Origin: an uncultured Eggerthellaceae bacterium
GTDB taxonomy: Bacteria > Actinomycetota > Coriobacteriia > Coriobacteriales > Eggerthellaceae
Length of the DNA stretch: 31,010 nucleotides
Direction of reading: 5' to 3'
NCBI GenBank assembly: GCA_949450265.1
Contig: CASTMW010000005.1
Span: 1 to 31,010, forward strand
Of this stretch, positions 1 through 11,266 are shown piece by piece (the stretch's first letter is position 1; the number at the start of each line of letters is the position of its first letter). The notes under the pieces are model-generated. The model searched no databases. It saw only the letters and a list, made by a program, of their open reading frames with translations, and had not been told where the DNA came from. The position numbers and the translations under genes are program-made.

Positions 1-2
1 GC

Positions 3-2117
3 CGCTTCGATCAGAATTGGTTCAAACCCATCAAAGCGGGCGGCACCTATGAATACCAGTATCGCTTCGCCGTGGTCGATCAGGGCGATGACCGCTTCCG
101 CGCCGAACTGGTGCCCTATGGCACGCATGCGCTGGACCGCTACGAAGTGCAGAACCTGCTGGGCGACTGCACGCATTTCGCGGTGGTGTCCGATTCCCTT
201 GAGATCAAAGGGGACATGGAAGGCAACATTGCAACGAAGAACCTTTCCGGCCATGGCGAGATCGGCATCACTTCGGCGGTCACCGAAGCGGTGAGCGAGA
301 TCGAGATTCAGGTGTATGTGGAAAGCGAAGAGGAGGAAGGTGCGCCCATCCTGCTGACGCTCTCCAATGTTCACACCGGTGAAGTGGTGGAGCCTGTGGA
401 GCTCGTGGCGGATGCGTGGGGCAGTGCGGAATACGTCTTCCGTATCAGCCAGCCTGCGTTCACGTCCGCCGATGTCTATCGTATAACGACGGCAGGCGAG
501 GACGCCGAGATCATCACGCCCGACCTTGGCGTGGAATCGGGTGCCATCATGGCAACGGAGAACATCAACTACGCTAAGCACATCACCTGCAGCATGCTCA
601 ACGGCAAGAATCCGATTAGCGACCATATCGTCACCACGGAGGATACCTATCCTGGGCGAAGCCTTACCTTGGAGACGGTCACCGAAGATGAGTTCGACGA
701 CATCATTGACATCGATTGGATGCTGGCGAACGTAGCGAGTCTTTCGAAGCGTTTGGCGCATGCGGCATCGGGCAACGGATACGCGGTCTATCATCTAAAT
801 GCCGATGACCTGACCGGTGGTCAGCGTCTGAACATCCGCTATGACGAGCAGGATAGCGCCATCATCAACGTGGTCGTGCCCTCAGCACTGCCGGAGTTCA
901 CGATAAGCCCCGATACGCTGATGCTTGGTTCGCACAACCTGTGCGACGGGCAGACCTGGGATAGCTTCGCGAGCAAGGTGCTCTGGAACTTCGTCGACGA
1001 GAACGGCGAGCCCTATCAGGGCATCGTGGCCACCACGCGCACGATGAAGGGCACGTTCCTCGTGCCGTGCGGCACGTATCATCCGGATAGCTCGTCACCG
1101 GCGCTCATCGTAGCCAAGCAGGTGATCCAGGGTAATGGCGAGTTCCATAAGGTGCCGTTCGGATGCTCGGGCGTTGCCGCCTACAGCATGTCCGTATTCC
1201 CAGAAGGTGGCGGGGATATCGACATTGATGACGAATGGCCGCCGCTCTCGCCGTTCCCGCCGGGTTGGGGCGATGATGGCGATGATGATAACGACGATGG
1301 CGATGAGGGGGATGATGGGGATCCGACCGATCCGGTGGACCCGCCTGACACGACCGATCCGACCGACCCAGTGGATCCGCCCGACGAGACCGACCCGATT
1401 GTCCCGCCCGGGGACGGCGATGATCAGGATCCCGACCTTGCCGAGCCGACCATCGATATCGAGATGCTGGTACCCGACGAGCATGACTACGGCCTGTACA
1501 TCGACCAGACGTTCAGCTTCGGCTCCGCGCCATCATGGGGCATCGTCACCTTCGAGAACGTGCCCGTCGCAGAGTCGTTCGAATACTTCGTGAAGAACGA
1601 GAACACAGGCGCGGAGAGCGAAACGTTCCGTATCAAGGAAGTGGACGAGGACACCTTCTCGTTCGAATATGCCGACGAGGACCCAGAGCATTTCCGCGAG
1701 ACGCTGGTCATGACATTCTCGCCGCGAGCACCGCTGCCGGGTACGGATGGCGATCCGGACGACCCGCAGCAGCCGTCGGACCCTGACGATCCGCAAGGCC
1801 CTGGAGACCTCAATGATCCGCAACAGCCGTCGGATCCCGATCCTGACGAGGGGCCCGGCAAGCCGTCGGTGGGTCCGGATGCCATCGTGGCGGAACCGAC
1901 CACCGAGACCAAGGCTGCCCTTCGTACGCTCACATCGACCGGTATGGCCACCGATGGTGCCGCTGGGCGGCAACTCTCCCAGACTAATGACGACATTCGC
2001 ATGCTCATCGTGGTCTGTATCGTGGTGCTCTGCGCAGTAGCGGTGGCCAGTGTGGCAGGGATACGCAGGCTGCGACGCGATGGCAGGGATGTTGCCGCGC
2101 AAGAAATATCGTCCTAA
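3..2117 (+). CDS. Large membrane-anchored surface protein with Asp/Pro-rich repeats (5' partial)
   Basis: The reading frame is already open at base 3, so the N-terminus and any signal peptide lie outside the window. About 400 residues of beta-rich, low-cysteine sequence come first. An early stretch (about nt 150-270, containing HFAVVSDSLEIKGDMEGNIA) loosely recalls choice-of-anchor A adhesin domains; this is a weak resemblance. Then follow a Gly/Asp run (about nt 1264-1320), two 12-residue Asp/Pro repeats (1320-1397), a second folded stretch of about 100 residues, and another Asp/Pro/Gln-rich spacer (about 1741-1865). One hydrophobic segment of about 20 residues (2001-2060) is followed by Arg-rich RRLRRDGR, as expected for a C-terminal stop-transfer anchor. 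No LPXTG motif is visible, so membrane rather than sortase anchoring is inferred. The Asp/Pro stretches look like wall-spanning stalks. Function is unknown; adhesin or other surface protein is a reasonable guess. Confidence 0.8.
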   Translation, partial: RFDQNWFKPIKAGGTYEYQYRFAVVDQGDDRFRAELVPYGTHALDRYEVQNLLGDCTHFAVVSDSLEIKGDMEGNIATKNLSGHGEIGITSAVTEAVSEIEIQVYVESEEEEGAPILLTLSNVHTGEVVEPVELVADAWGSAEYVFRISQPAFTSADVYRITTAGEDAEIITPDLGVESGAIMATENINYAKHITCSMLNGKNPISDHIVTTEDTYPGRSLTLETVTEDEFDDIIDIDWMLANVASLSKRLAHAASGNGYAVYHLNADDLTGGQRLNIRYDEQDSAIINVVVPSALPEFTISPDTLMLGSHNLCDGQTWDSFASKVLWNFVDENGEPYQGIVATTRTMKGTFLVPCGTYHPDSSSPALIVAKQVIQGNGEFHKVPFGCSGVAAYSMSVFPEGGGDIDIDDEWPPLSPFPPGWGDDGDDDNDDGDEGDDGDPTDPVDPPDTTDPTDPVDPPDETDPIVPPGDGDDQDPDLAEPTIDIEMLVPDEHDYGLYIDQTFSFGSAPSWGIVTFENVPVAESFEYFVKNENTGAESETFRIKEVDEDTFSFEYADEDPEHFRETLVMTFSPRAPLPGTDGDPDDPQQPSDPDDPQGPGDLNDPQQPSDPDPDEGPGKPSVGPDAIVAEPTTETKAALRTLTSTGMATDGAAGRQLSQTNDDIRMLIVVCIVVLCAVAVASVAGIRRLRRDGRDVAAQEISS
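1320..1397 (+). repeat. Two 36-nt in-frame repeats coding DPTDPVDPPD(T/E)T
   Basis: Two tandem 12-codon units encode DPTDPVDPPDTT and DPTDPVDPPDET, followed by a further DP. The two copies differ mainly at synonymous third positions (for example gat/gac and ccg/cca), so the peptide is kept while the DNA drifts. They form a rigid, acidic Pro-rich spacer in the surface protein. A second, less regular spacer built on DPQQPSDP lies at about 1760-1850. Confidence 0.8.
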
Positions 2118-2121
2118 GGGG

Positions 2122-2150
2122 TTACGTAAACGAGAGGTTCGTGTCATACT
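2122..2150 (+). promoter_or_regulatory. Probable promoter of the pyr operon
   Basis: A candidate -10 box CATACT (2145-2150, 4 of 6 to TATAAT) lies 17 nt downstream of a poor -35-like TTACGT (2122-2127). Transcription from here would begin around 2157, at the foot of the PyrR-binding stem. Placement is by position and similarity only. Confidence 0.4.
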
Positions 2151-2151
2151 G

Positions 2152-2207
2152 GCGAGCGACCTTTAAAAGCGGTACAGAGAGACCGACAAGGTACGCAAAC
2201 TGCTCGC
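2152..2207 (+). promoter_or_regulatory. PyrR-binding RNA element (anti-antiterminator type)
   Basis: The core matches the known PyrR binding loop. A lower stem ACCTT (2159-2163) pairs with AAGGT (2188-2192). The conserved TTTAAA (2162-2167) forms the side bulge. An upper stem GGT/ACC (2171-2173 with 2182-2184) closes a loop holding CAGAGAG (2175-2181). An outer pairing GCGAGC (2152-2157) with GCTCGC (2202-2207) can extend the base or compete with it. In the known family, UMP/UTP-loaded PyrR binds this RNA and lowers expression of the pyr genes. No U-tract terminator follows, so control here is more likely at translation of pyrR than by transcription attenuation; that last step is inference. 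Confidence 0.85.
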
Positions 2208-2231
2208 AGCACCTTATCTCGGTCCATCTGT

Positions 2232-2256
2232 GCGCACTACCACGTAAGGAGTGTGT
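2232..2256 (+). promoter_or_regulatory. Hairpin presenting the pyrR ribosome binding site
   Basis: GCGCACT (2232-2238) can pair with AGTGTGT (2250-2256) through 7 pairs, two of them G-U. This puts most of the Shine-Dalgarno AAGGA (2245-2249) in an 11-nt loop, with the stem ending directly before the ATG at 2257. A longer-range pairing GGTCC (2221-2225) with GGACC (2263-2267) would enclose the same region. These are candidate switch structures acting with the PyrR element; none was tested by folding. Confidence 0.4.
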
Positions 2257-2853
2257 ATGAGCGGACCTCTCGTCAAGACCACCTGCATGAATGAAGAGGA
2301 CATCGACCGTGCGCTGACGCGCATGGCCCATCAGATCCTCGAAACGAATCATGGCGCGCAAGGCTTGGCGCTCGTGGGCATCGTGACCCGCGGCGATATC
2401 CTGGCGAAGCGCCTTCAAGACAAGATCGAGCGGATAGAGGGCGTGCGCCTGCCGCTCGGCAAGCTGGACATCAGCTTCTATCGCGACGATTTTATGACGC
2501 ATTTCGCGCCTGAGGTGCTTGGCACCGACATCCCCTTCGACATAGACGGCACCACGGTTGTGCTCGTCGATGATGTGCTCTACACCGGACGCACCATCCG
2601 TGCGGCGCTGGATGCGCTGATGGATATTGGGCGTCCGGCGTCCGTGCAGCTGGCAGTGCTGGTCGATCGTGGCCATCGCGAGCTGCCCATCCGTGCCGAT
2701 TACGTCGGCAAGAACGTGCCGTCGGCCTCTGATGAGAGCGTGCGGCTGTTCCTCAAGGACGTTGACGGCGTATCGGCCGTTGAGATTCTAGACATGGATC
2801 CCGGCCAGCGCGCGGGAGCGGCTCCGCTGGGCGCGAAGGAAGGGGTGGCATAG
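2257..2853 (+). CDS. pyrR: PyrR, pyrimidine operon RNA-binding regulator / uracil phosphoribosyltransferase
   Basis: PyrR binds a stem-loop in pyr mRNA when UMP or UTP is high and so represses pyrimidine synthesis; many members also convert uracil and PRPP to UMP. The protein has 198 residues, against about 180 in the family, the excess being a short C-terminal tail. The PRPP-binding signature VVLVDDVLYTGRT is at residues 101-113. I start at ATG 2257, which has AAGGA 7 nt upstream. The GTG at 2251 is in frame but only 1 nt from that Shine-Dalgarno. The gene is first in the operon, directly behind its own RNA target, so it probably regulates itself, and it is followed without a gap by pyrB. 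Confidence 0.96.
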   Translation: MSGPLVKTTCMNEEDIDRALTRMAHQILETNHGAQGLALVGIVTRGDILAKRLQDKIERIEGVRLPLGKLDISFYRDDFMTHFAPEVLGTDIPFDIDGTTVVLVDDVLYTGRTIRAALDALMDIGRPASVQLAVLVDRGHRELPIRADYVGKNVPSASDESVRLFLKDVDGVSAVEILDMDPGQRAGAAPLGAKEGVA

Positions 2854-3733
2854 ATGGGATTCCCACACAAGCACCTGATCGACATCAGCGAATACTCGTC
2901 AGACGAGATCATGCAGCTGCTGAAAACCGCCGAGAGCTTCAAGGAAGTGAACGAGCGACGCATCAAGCAGGTGCCCACGTTGAAGGGCGCCACCATCGTG
3001 AACATGTTCAACGAGCCGTCCACGCGCACGCGCTCCAGCTTCGAGATAGCCGAGAAGCGCCTGTCGGCCAATAGCCTGAACTTCGGTGGTTCGAGCACCT
3101 CCAGCGTGAAGGGCGAGAGCCTCTCCGACACCGTGGAGACGCTGTGCTCTTTCGGGCGTGCATGTGATCGATGCGGGCGATGGCAAGCATCAGCATCCCA
3201 CCCAAGCGCTGCTCGACCTGTATTCCATCTGGGAGCATAAAGGGTCCTTCGAAGGGCTCAATGTGGGCATCGTGGGCGACATCAGCCACTCGCGCGTGTG
3301 CGGCTCTCTCATCCCGGCGCTCAAGATCATGGGCGCGAACGTGTGCGTGATCGCGCCGCCGACGCTCATCCCGGCAAACGTGGAAGTGCTGGGTGCCGAC
3401 AGTGTGACGAGCGACTTCGACAGCGTGCTGCCCGACCTGGATGCGGTCTACATGCTGCGCGTGCAGCGCGAGCGCATGGAAGGCGCACCGTTTCCCAGCT
3501 TGCGTGAGTACAACATGATGTTCGGGCTGACCCAGCAGCGCGATCGTCTTATGAAGCCCGATGCGATCATCTGCCATCCAGGGCCCATCAACCGCGGCGT
3601 GGAGCTGGACAGTTTCATGGCCGACCATCCGGACCGCTCGGTCATCCTCGATCAGGTCTATGCTGGCATCCTCGTGCGCATGGCTGCGCTCTATCTGCTG
3701 TTGGGAGGTTCTGAAGATGGCATTGCTGCTTAA
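2854..3733 (+). pseudogene. pyrB: Aspartate carbamoyltransferase catalytic chain, disrupted by internal deletion
   Basis: PyrB condenses carbamoyl phosphate and aspartate to carbamoyl aspartate. The first frame (2854-3144) carries PSTRTR (residues 55-60, carbamoyl-phosphate binding) and the active-site Lys loop VKGES (Lys86). Homology then jumps to another frame, where GDGKHQHPTQ, GDISHSR and HPGPINRGVE continue to the stop at 3733. The first frame itself stops at 3238-3240. Between KGES and AGDG there are 52 nt where B. subtilis PyrB has 117, so about 65 nt (3n+2) are missing near 3145-3157. The lost piece holds the Arg-His(-Pro) motif (Arg105 region of the E. coli enzyme), needed for catalysis. 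The flanks are well conserved, suggesting a recent lesion or an assembly error. Its end overlaps pyrC by 17 nt. Confidence 0.88.
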
Positions 3734-5009
3734 GAACGCGCGGGCGATCGACCCGCAGGTGGGACTTGATGAAGTGTGCGACGTGCTGGTGCGCGACGGG
3801 CGCATCGTGGAGGTCGGGCATGACCTTGCCATGGAGAAGGGCGAGACGGTGGATCTGGCGGGCAAGGTGCTCGTGCCGGGGCTCGTTGACATGCACGTGC
3901 ATCTGCGCGAGCCGGGATACGAGCAGAAGGAGGACATCGCCAGCGGTACACGGGCGGCGGCTCATGGTGGCTTCACGGCGGTCTGCGCGATGCCCAACAC
4001 CGCGCCCGTGATCGACAACGCGGTGGGCGTGGAATACGTGAAGGCTCGCGCAGCCCAGGTGGGCAAATGCCGTGTGATCGTATCCGGTGCTTGCACGAAG
4101 GGCCTTGAAGGCGAGATCCTGGCCGAGATGGGCGACATGTACGCGCACGGCGCGAAGGCGTTCACCGACGATGGCCACGGCGTGCAGGATGCTGGTATGA
4201 TGCGCAAGGTGATGGAGTACGCTTCGCAGTTCGATTGCGTGGTGATGCCGCATTGCCAGGACGATTCGCTCGTGGGCGACGGGCAGGTCAACGAGGGCAC
4301 GTGCTCTACGCGGCTGGGCATGTTCGGGTGGCCAGCCGAAGGCGAAGAGCTGGAGATCATGCGCGATATCGCTCTGTGCCGTTTGACCGGTTGCCCGCTG
4401 CACATCCAGCACATCACCACCGCTCGCGGGCTCCAGATGGTGCGCGAGGCGAAGGCTGAGGGGCTGCCCGTCACCTGCGAGGTGACGCCGCACCACCTGT
4501 TTTTGACCGAGGATGATATCGACGATACGTACCCAACGGCGCTCAAGGTCAACCCGCCGCTGCGCACGGCCGAGGATGCCCGCGCGCTCATCGAAGGGGT
4601 GGCTGACGGCACGGTGGATGCCATCGTTACCGATCATGCGCCGCATACCGACTGGGAGAAGGACCGCGAATTCGAGCTGGCGCCGTTCGGCATGATCGGC
4701 TTGGAGACCGCGCTCGCGTTGGTGCTGACCAATCTGGTGAGCACCGGCGTCATCGACTATGCGCGCATGGTCGAGCTGATGGCGGTGCGCCCGCGCGCCA
4801 TCCTGCGCGAAGAGCCGGTGCAGCTTGCGCCGGGCAGCGTGGCCGATCTGACCGTGATCGATCCGGATGCGACCTGGACGGTGCAGCGCGCCGACTTCCT
4901 TTCCAAGGCAGGCAACTCCGGCTTCATCGGCGCAGAGCTCACCGGTAAGGCCACCGATGTGTATGTAGGCGGCTATGCCACCCTCACAGATGGTGTGATC
5001 GTTGAGTAG
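3717..5009 (+). CDS. pyrC: Dihydroorotase (class I)
   Basis: The enzyme cyclises carbamoyl aspartate to dihydroorotate, step three of UMP synthesis. The 430-residue protein is a metal-dependent amidohydrolase with HVH (His60, His62), FTDDG (Asp152, the metal-bridging position in this class), His179 in MPHC, His232 in IQHITTA and the catalytic Asp306 in TDHAPH. ATG 3717 follows GGGAGG (3703-3708) with 8 nt spacing, and the start lies inside the end of pyrB, so the two are translationally linked. It looks fully intact, which contrasts with the damaged pyrB upstream. Confidence 0.97.
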   Translation: MALLLKNARAIDPQVGLDEVCDVLVRDGRIVEVGHDLAMEKGETVDLAGKVLVPGLVDMHVHLREPGYEQKEDIASGTRAAAHGGFTAVCAMPNTAPVIDNAVGVEYVKARAAQVGKCRVIVSGACTKGLEGEILAEMGDMYAHGAKAFTDDGHGVQDAGMMRKVMEYASQFDCVVMPHCQDDSLVGDGQVNEGTCSTRLGMFGWPAEGEELEIMRDIALCRLTGCPLHIQHITTARGLQMVREAKAEGLPVTCEVTPHHLFLTEDDIDDTYPTALKVNPPLRTAEDARALIEGVADGTVDAIVTDHAPHTDWEKDREFELAPFGMIGLETALALVLTNLVSTGVIDYARMVELMAVRPRAILREEPVQLAPGSVADLTVIDPDATWTVQRADFLSKAGNSGFIGAELTGKATDVYVGGYATLTDGVIVE

Positions 5010-6330
5010 TGCGAGCGAGGCGCTCCTTGCCGCAACATCGAAGGCAGGGCGCGCCCCGGCGCTTCTGGTGCTCGAGGATGGAACGACGTTCTCAGGCTTT
5101 GCCTGTGGCGCGTCCGGCGAGGTGTTCGGCGAGGCGTGCTTCAACACGTCGATGGAAGGCTATCTGGAGGTCATCACCGACCCATCCTATGCAGGGCAGA
5201 TCGTCACCATGACCTATCCACAAGTGGGCAATTACGGCGTTGATCTTGAAGATGCGCAGCGCGATGTACCGGCGCTTCGCGGGCTTATCGTGCACGATAT
5301 GTGCCATACGCCCTCGAACTGGCGCAGCCAGATGAGCCTGTCGGACTTCCTGCGCCGCAGCGGCGTGGTAGCCATTGAGGGCGTGGATACCCGTAGCCTC
5401 GTGCGTCATATCCGCGAGGCGGGGGCCATGCGTGCGGGCATCTCCACCGAGGATACGGATGTGGCCAGTCTGCTTGCGAAGGTGCGTGCGGCCGATGTGC
5501 TCGTGGGAGCGAACCTTGTGCGATCCGTTTCGGCGGGTGAGCGGCGCGATGTCCGGCTACCAGCAGGCCATGCCTTCGCGCTGGCCGATGCGCCGTCTGC
5601 GGTGCGCACGGTGGTGGCCTACGACTGCGGTGCCAAGGATGCCATCTTGCAGAACCTGGTTCGCTGCGGGTGCTCGGTGATCTCCGTTGCCTGGGATACG
5701 CCAGCCGATGACGTGCTGGCCCTGCATCCTGACGGCGTGTTCCTCTCGAACGGTCCGGGCGACCCGGATGCGGTAGCGGGCACCTATGAACAGGTGGAGA
5801 AGCTGATCGGGCGGGTGCCGCTGTTCGGCATCTGCTTGGGTCATCAGATGCTCTCGAAGGCGGCCGGTGCGCGCATCGAGAAGCTGAAATATGGGCATCG
5901 TGGCGGCAATCATCCGGTTATGAACCTGCTTACCGGACGCGTCGAGGTGACAGCACAGAACCATGGTTTCGGCCAGGTCTTCTCAAGTTTGGGACCGCTC
6001 GTTGCTGAAAGGTCGGGTGGTCATGCCGATCATGAGGATGACCTGCGGGCATGGGTGCGCCGTGGTATCGCACCGGTGGTGGCCAACGAGCGCTTCGGCC
6101 GCATCCAGCTGACGCATGTGAACCTCAACGACGGCACGCCCGAGGGCATGGCGTTTCTGGATGTGCCTGCGTTCAGCGTCCAGTACCATCCCGAGGCTGC
6201 TCCGGGGCCGACGGATGCGCATTACCTGTTCAGCGCGTTTCTGCGCTTGATGGAAGGCGACCGGGATTATCTGAACATCGACATCGCTCGCGACCGCTTG
6301 GCTGGTTGGCGTTTCGCAGAACAGGGGTGA
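5002..6330 (+). CDS. carA: Carbamoyl-phosphate synthase small (glutaminase) subunit
   Basis: CarA removes ammonia from glutamine and channels it to CarB for carbamoyl phosphate, shared by pyrimidine and arginine synthesis. The N-terminal CarA domain (LVLEDGTTFSGFACG onward) precedes a class I amidotransferase with NGPGDP, the nucleophile Cys278 in GICLGHQ, and His396/Glu398 in YHPEA. At 442 residues it is longer than the usual 360-380. About 34 extra residues sit between QNHG and THVNLNDG, plus some 18 at the N-terminus. The only start before the conserved domain is TTG 5002, which overlaps the pyrC stop; its Shine-Dalgarno is weak, so the exact start is uncertain. Confidence 0.95.
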   Translation: MSSASEALLAATSKAGRAPALLVLEDGTTFSGFACGASGEVFGEACFNTSMEGYLEVITDPSYAGQIVTMTYPQVGNYGVDLEDAQRDVPALRGLIVHDMCHTPSNWRSQMSLSDFLRRSGVVAIEGVDTRSLVRHIREAGAMRAGISTEDTDVASLLAKVRAADVLVGANLVRSVSAGERRDVRLPAGHAFALADAPSAVRTVVAYDCGAKDAILQNLVRCGCSVISVAWDTPADDVLALHPDGVFLSNGPGDPDAVAGTYEQVEKLIGRVPLFGICLGHQMLSKAAGARIEKLKYGHRGGNHPVMNLLTGRVEVTAQNHGFGQVFSSLGPLVAERSGGHADHEDDLRAWVRRGIAPVVANERFGRIQLTHVNLNDGTPEGMAFLDVPAFSVQYHPEAAPGPTDAHYLFSAFLRLMEGDRDYLNIDIARDRLAGWRFAEQG

Positions 6331-6337
6331 GGGCACC

Positions 6338-9566
<3,229 letters not shown>

Positions 9567-9580
<14 letters not shown>

Positions 9581-10364
9581 GATAGCCACCGTGGTGGCGA
9601 ACCAGAAGCTGGGGCCTGGCCTGTACCTGATGACGCTCAAGGCGCCACGGTGCGCCTTGGAGGTGCAACCGGGCCAGTTCGTGCATATGATGATCTCCAC
9701 GAATCCATCCCACGTGTTGCGCCGCCCGTTCTCGGTGTACGCCGCCGATGCGCGCACCGAGCTGATCGACGTGCTGTATCAAGTGGTGGGCGGCGGCACC
9801 TTCGAGATGACGAAATGGCAGGAGGGCACGCGCACAGCCATCGTGGCACCGGTGGGGCGCGGATGGAAGCCGCCGTACAATGCGCGGCGCGCCCTGCTCG
9901 TCGGCGGCGGTGTGGGCGCGGCACCCCTGTACATGCTGTGCGACCAGCTGCTCGACAAGGGGGCCGATGTGGATGTGGTGTTGGGTGCGGCCACTGGTGA
10001 ATGCTTGGTATGCCTGGATCGCTACTTCGACCTGCGCAAGCCCGGACTACGCGTGCTGCACACCACCGATGATGGCAGCGCGGGCGCCGAAGGGTTCTGT
10101 ACCGATCTTGCCGAGGACGCGCTGGCGTTGGCGGCGCGCACCGGCAAGCGCTACGATTACGTGGCGGCGTGCGGGCCCGAACCCATGATGCGCATTGCGG
10201 CGGGCCTGGCGAAGCTCTATGGCATCCCATGCGAGGTGTCGCTGGAGCGTCGCATGGCCTGCGGCATCGGTGCCTGCCTCAGCTGCGTGGTAGATACGGT
10301 GGATGGCAAGAAGCGGGCTTGCGTGGATGGGCCGGTCTTCGATATCAGGGAGCTGCCATGGTGA
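9567..10364 (+). CDS. pyrK: Dihydroorotate dehydrogenase B electron-transfer subunit
   Basis: PyrK carries FAD and a [2Fe-2S] cluster and passes electrons from PyrD to NAD+. In its 265 residues I see the FAD-binding RRPFSVY, the nucleotide-binding GGGVGAAPLY, and C-terminal cluster cysteines 232, 237, 240 and 252 (C-x4-C-x2-C-x11-C). ATG 9567 sits inside the carB end and has GGGAGGAGG (9552-9560) 6 nt upstream. The gene overlaps the start of pyrD, as expected for two subunits of one complex. The pair shows that this organism uses the NAD-linked type 1B dihydroorotate dehydrogenase. Confidence 0.96.
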
Positions 10365-11266
10365 ACATGAACGTGAATCTGGGCGGGCTGTTCATGAAGA
10401 ACCCCGTGACCACTGCTTCGGGCACCTTCGCAGCGGGGATGGAGTTCGCCGATTTCGTCAACGTGGGCGACTTGGGCGCCGTCACCACCAAGGGCGTGTC
10501 CCTGCATGGCTGGGAGGGCAACGAGAGCCCTCGTATCGCCGAGACCCCAAGCGGCATGCTGAACTCCATCGGGTTACAGAACCCTGGCGTGGAGCATTTG
10601 AAGGATGTCGAGTTGCCGTGGCTTGCCGAGCAAGGCGCGCGCATCATCGTGAACGTGTCGGGCCACAGCATCGAGGAATACCGAGAGGTCATCTATGCGC
10701 TCGAGGACACACCAGCGGATGCCTACGAGGTGAACGTGTCGTGCCCGAACGTGGATGCGGGCGGTATGACGATGGGCTGCGACCCCACTATGGTCGCAAA
10801 GGTGGTGGGCACTTGCCGCAGCGCGACCCTGAAGCCGCTGATCGTGAAGCTGACCCCGAACGTGACCGATATCACCGAGATAGCGAAGGCTGCGGTGGAC
10901 GCAGGTGCTGATGCGCTCTCGCTCATCAACACCTTGCTCGGCATGGCCATCGATGCGCACACGCGCCGCCCGAAGCTGGCGCGCGTGGTGGGGGGCTTGT
11001 CAGGCCCTGCGGTGAAGCCGGTGGCGCTGCGGATGGTTTGGGAGTGCTACAAGGCCACCTCGGTGCCGATCCTTGGCATGGGCGGCATCGCGAACGCCGA
11101 TGATGCGGTGGAGTTCATGCTGGCCGGTGCAACGGCGGTGGCCGTGGGCACGGCGAACTTCACCAATCCGCATGCCAGCATCCAAGTGGCCCGCGGCATC
11201 GAGCGGTATTGCCGCGAGCAAGGGGTGGAAGACGTGAACGAGCTGATAGGAGGCCTGGTGTGCTGA
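10358..11266 (+). CDS. pyrD: Dihydroorotate dehydrogenase B catalytic subunit
   Basis: This FMN enzyme oxidises dihydroorotate to orotate in the cytoplasm with PyrK as electron partner. It has 302 residues, the usual length for class 1B. The catalytic base is Cys129 in NVSCPN (a cysteine, as in class 1, not the serine of the membrane-bound class 2), and Lys164 in IVKLTPNV is the FMN-binding lysine. ATG 10358 lies 6 nt after AGGGAG (10347-10352) and overlaps the pyrK stop. The open frame extends upstream inside pyrK, but without homology. Confidence 0.97.
   Translation: MVNMNVNLGGLFMKNPVTTASGTFAAGMEFADFVNVGDLGAVTTKGVSLHGWEGNESPRIAETPSGMLNSIGLQNPGVEHLKDVELPWLAEQGARIIVNVSGHSIEEYREVIYALEDTPADAYEVNVSCPNVDAGGMTMGCDPTMVAKVVGTCRSATLKPLIVKLTPNVTDITEIAKAAVDAGADALSLINTLLGMAIDAHTRRPKLARVVGGLSGPAVKPVALRMVWECYKATSVPILGMGGIANADDAVEFMLAGATAVAVGTANFTNPHASIQVARGIERYCREQGVEDVNELIGGLVC

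Noticed and set aside
1860..2117. Sortase (LPXTG) anchor in the surface protein
   Set aside because: A hydrophobic segment and basic tail exist, but no LPXTG-like pentapeptide precedes them.
2251..2256. GTG start for pyrR
   Set aside because: It is only 1 nt from the Shine-Dalgarno; ATG 2257 has normal spacing.
3145..3160. Programmed frameshift in pyrB
   Set aside because: About 65 nt of conserved coding sequence are absent, so shifting frame would not restore a working enzyme, and no slippery sequence is evident.
3642..5147. Long minus-strand open frame opposite pyrC
   Set aside because: The same effect: the translation is His/Arg/Ala-rich with no recognisable domain, and pyrC is complete.
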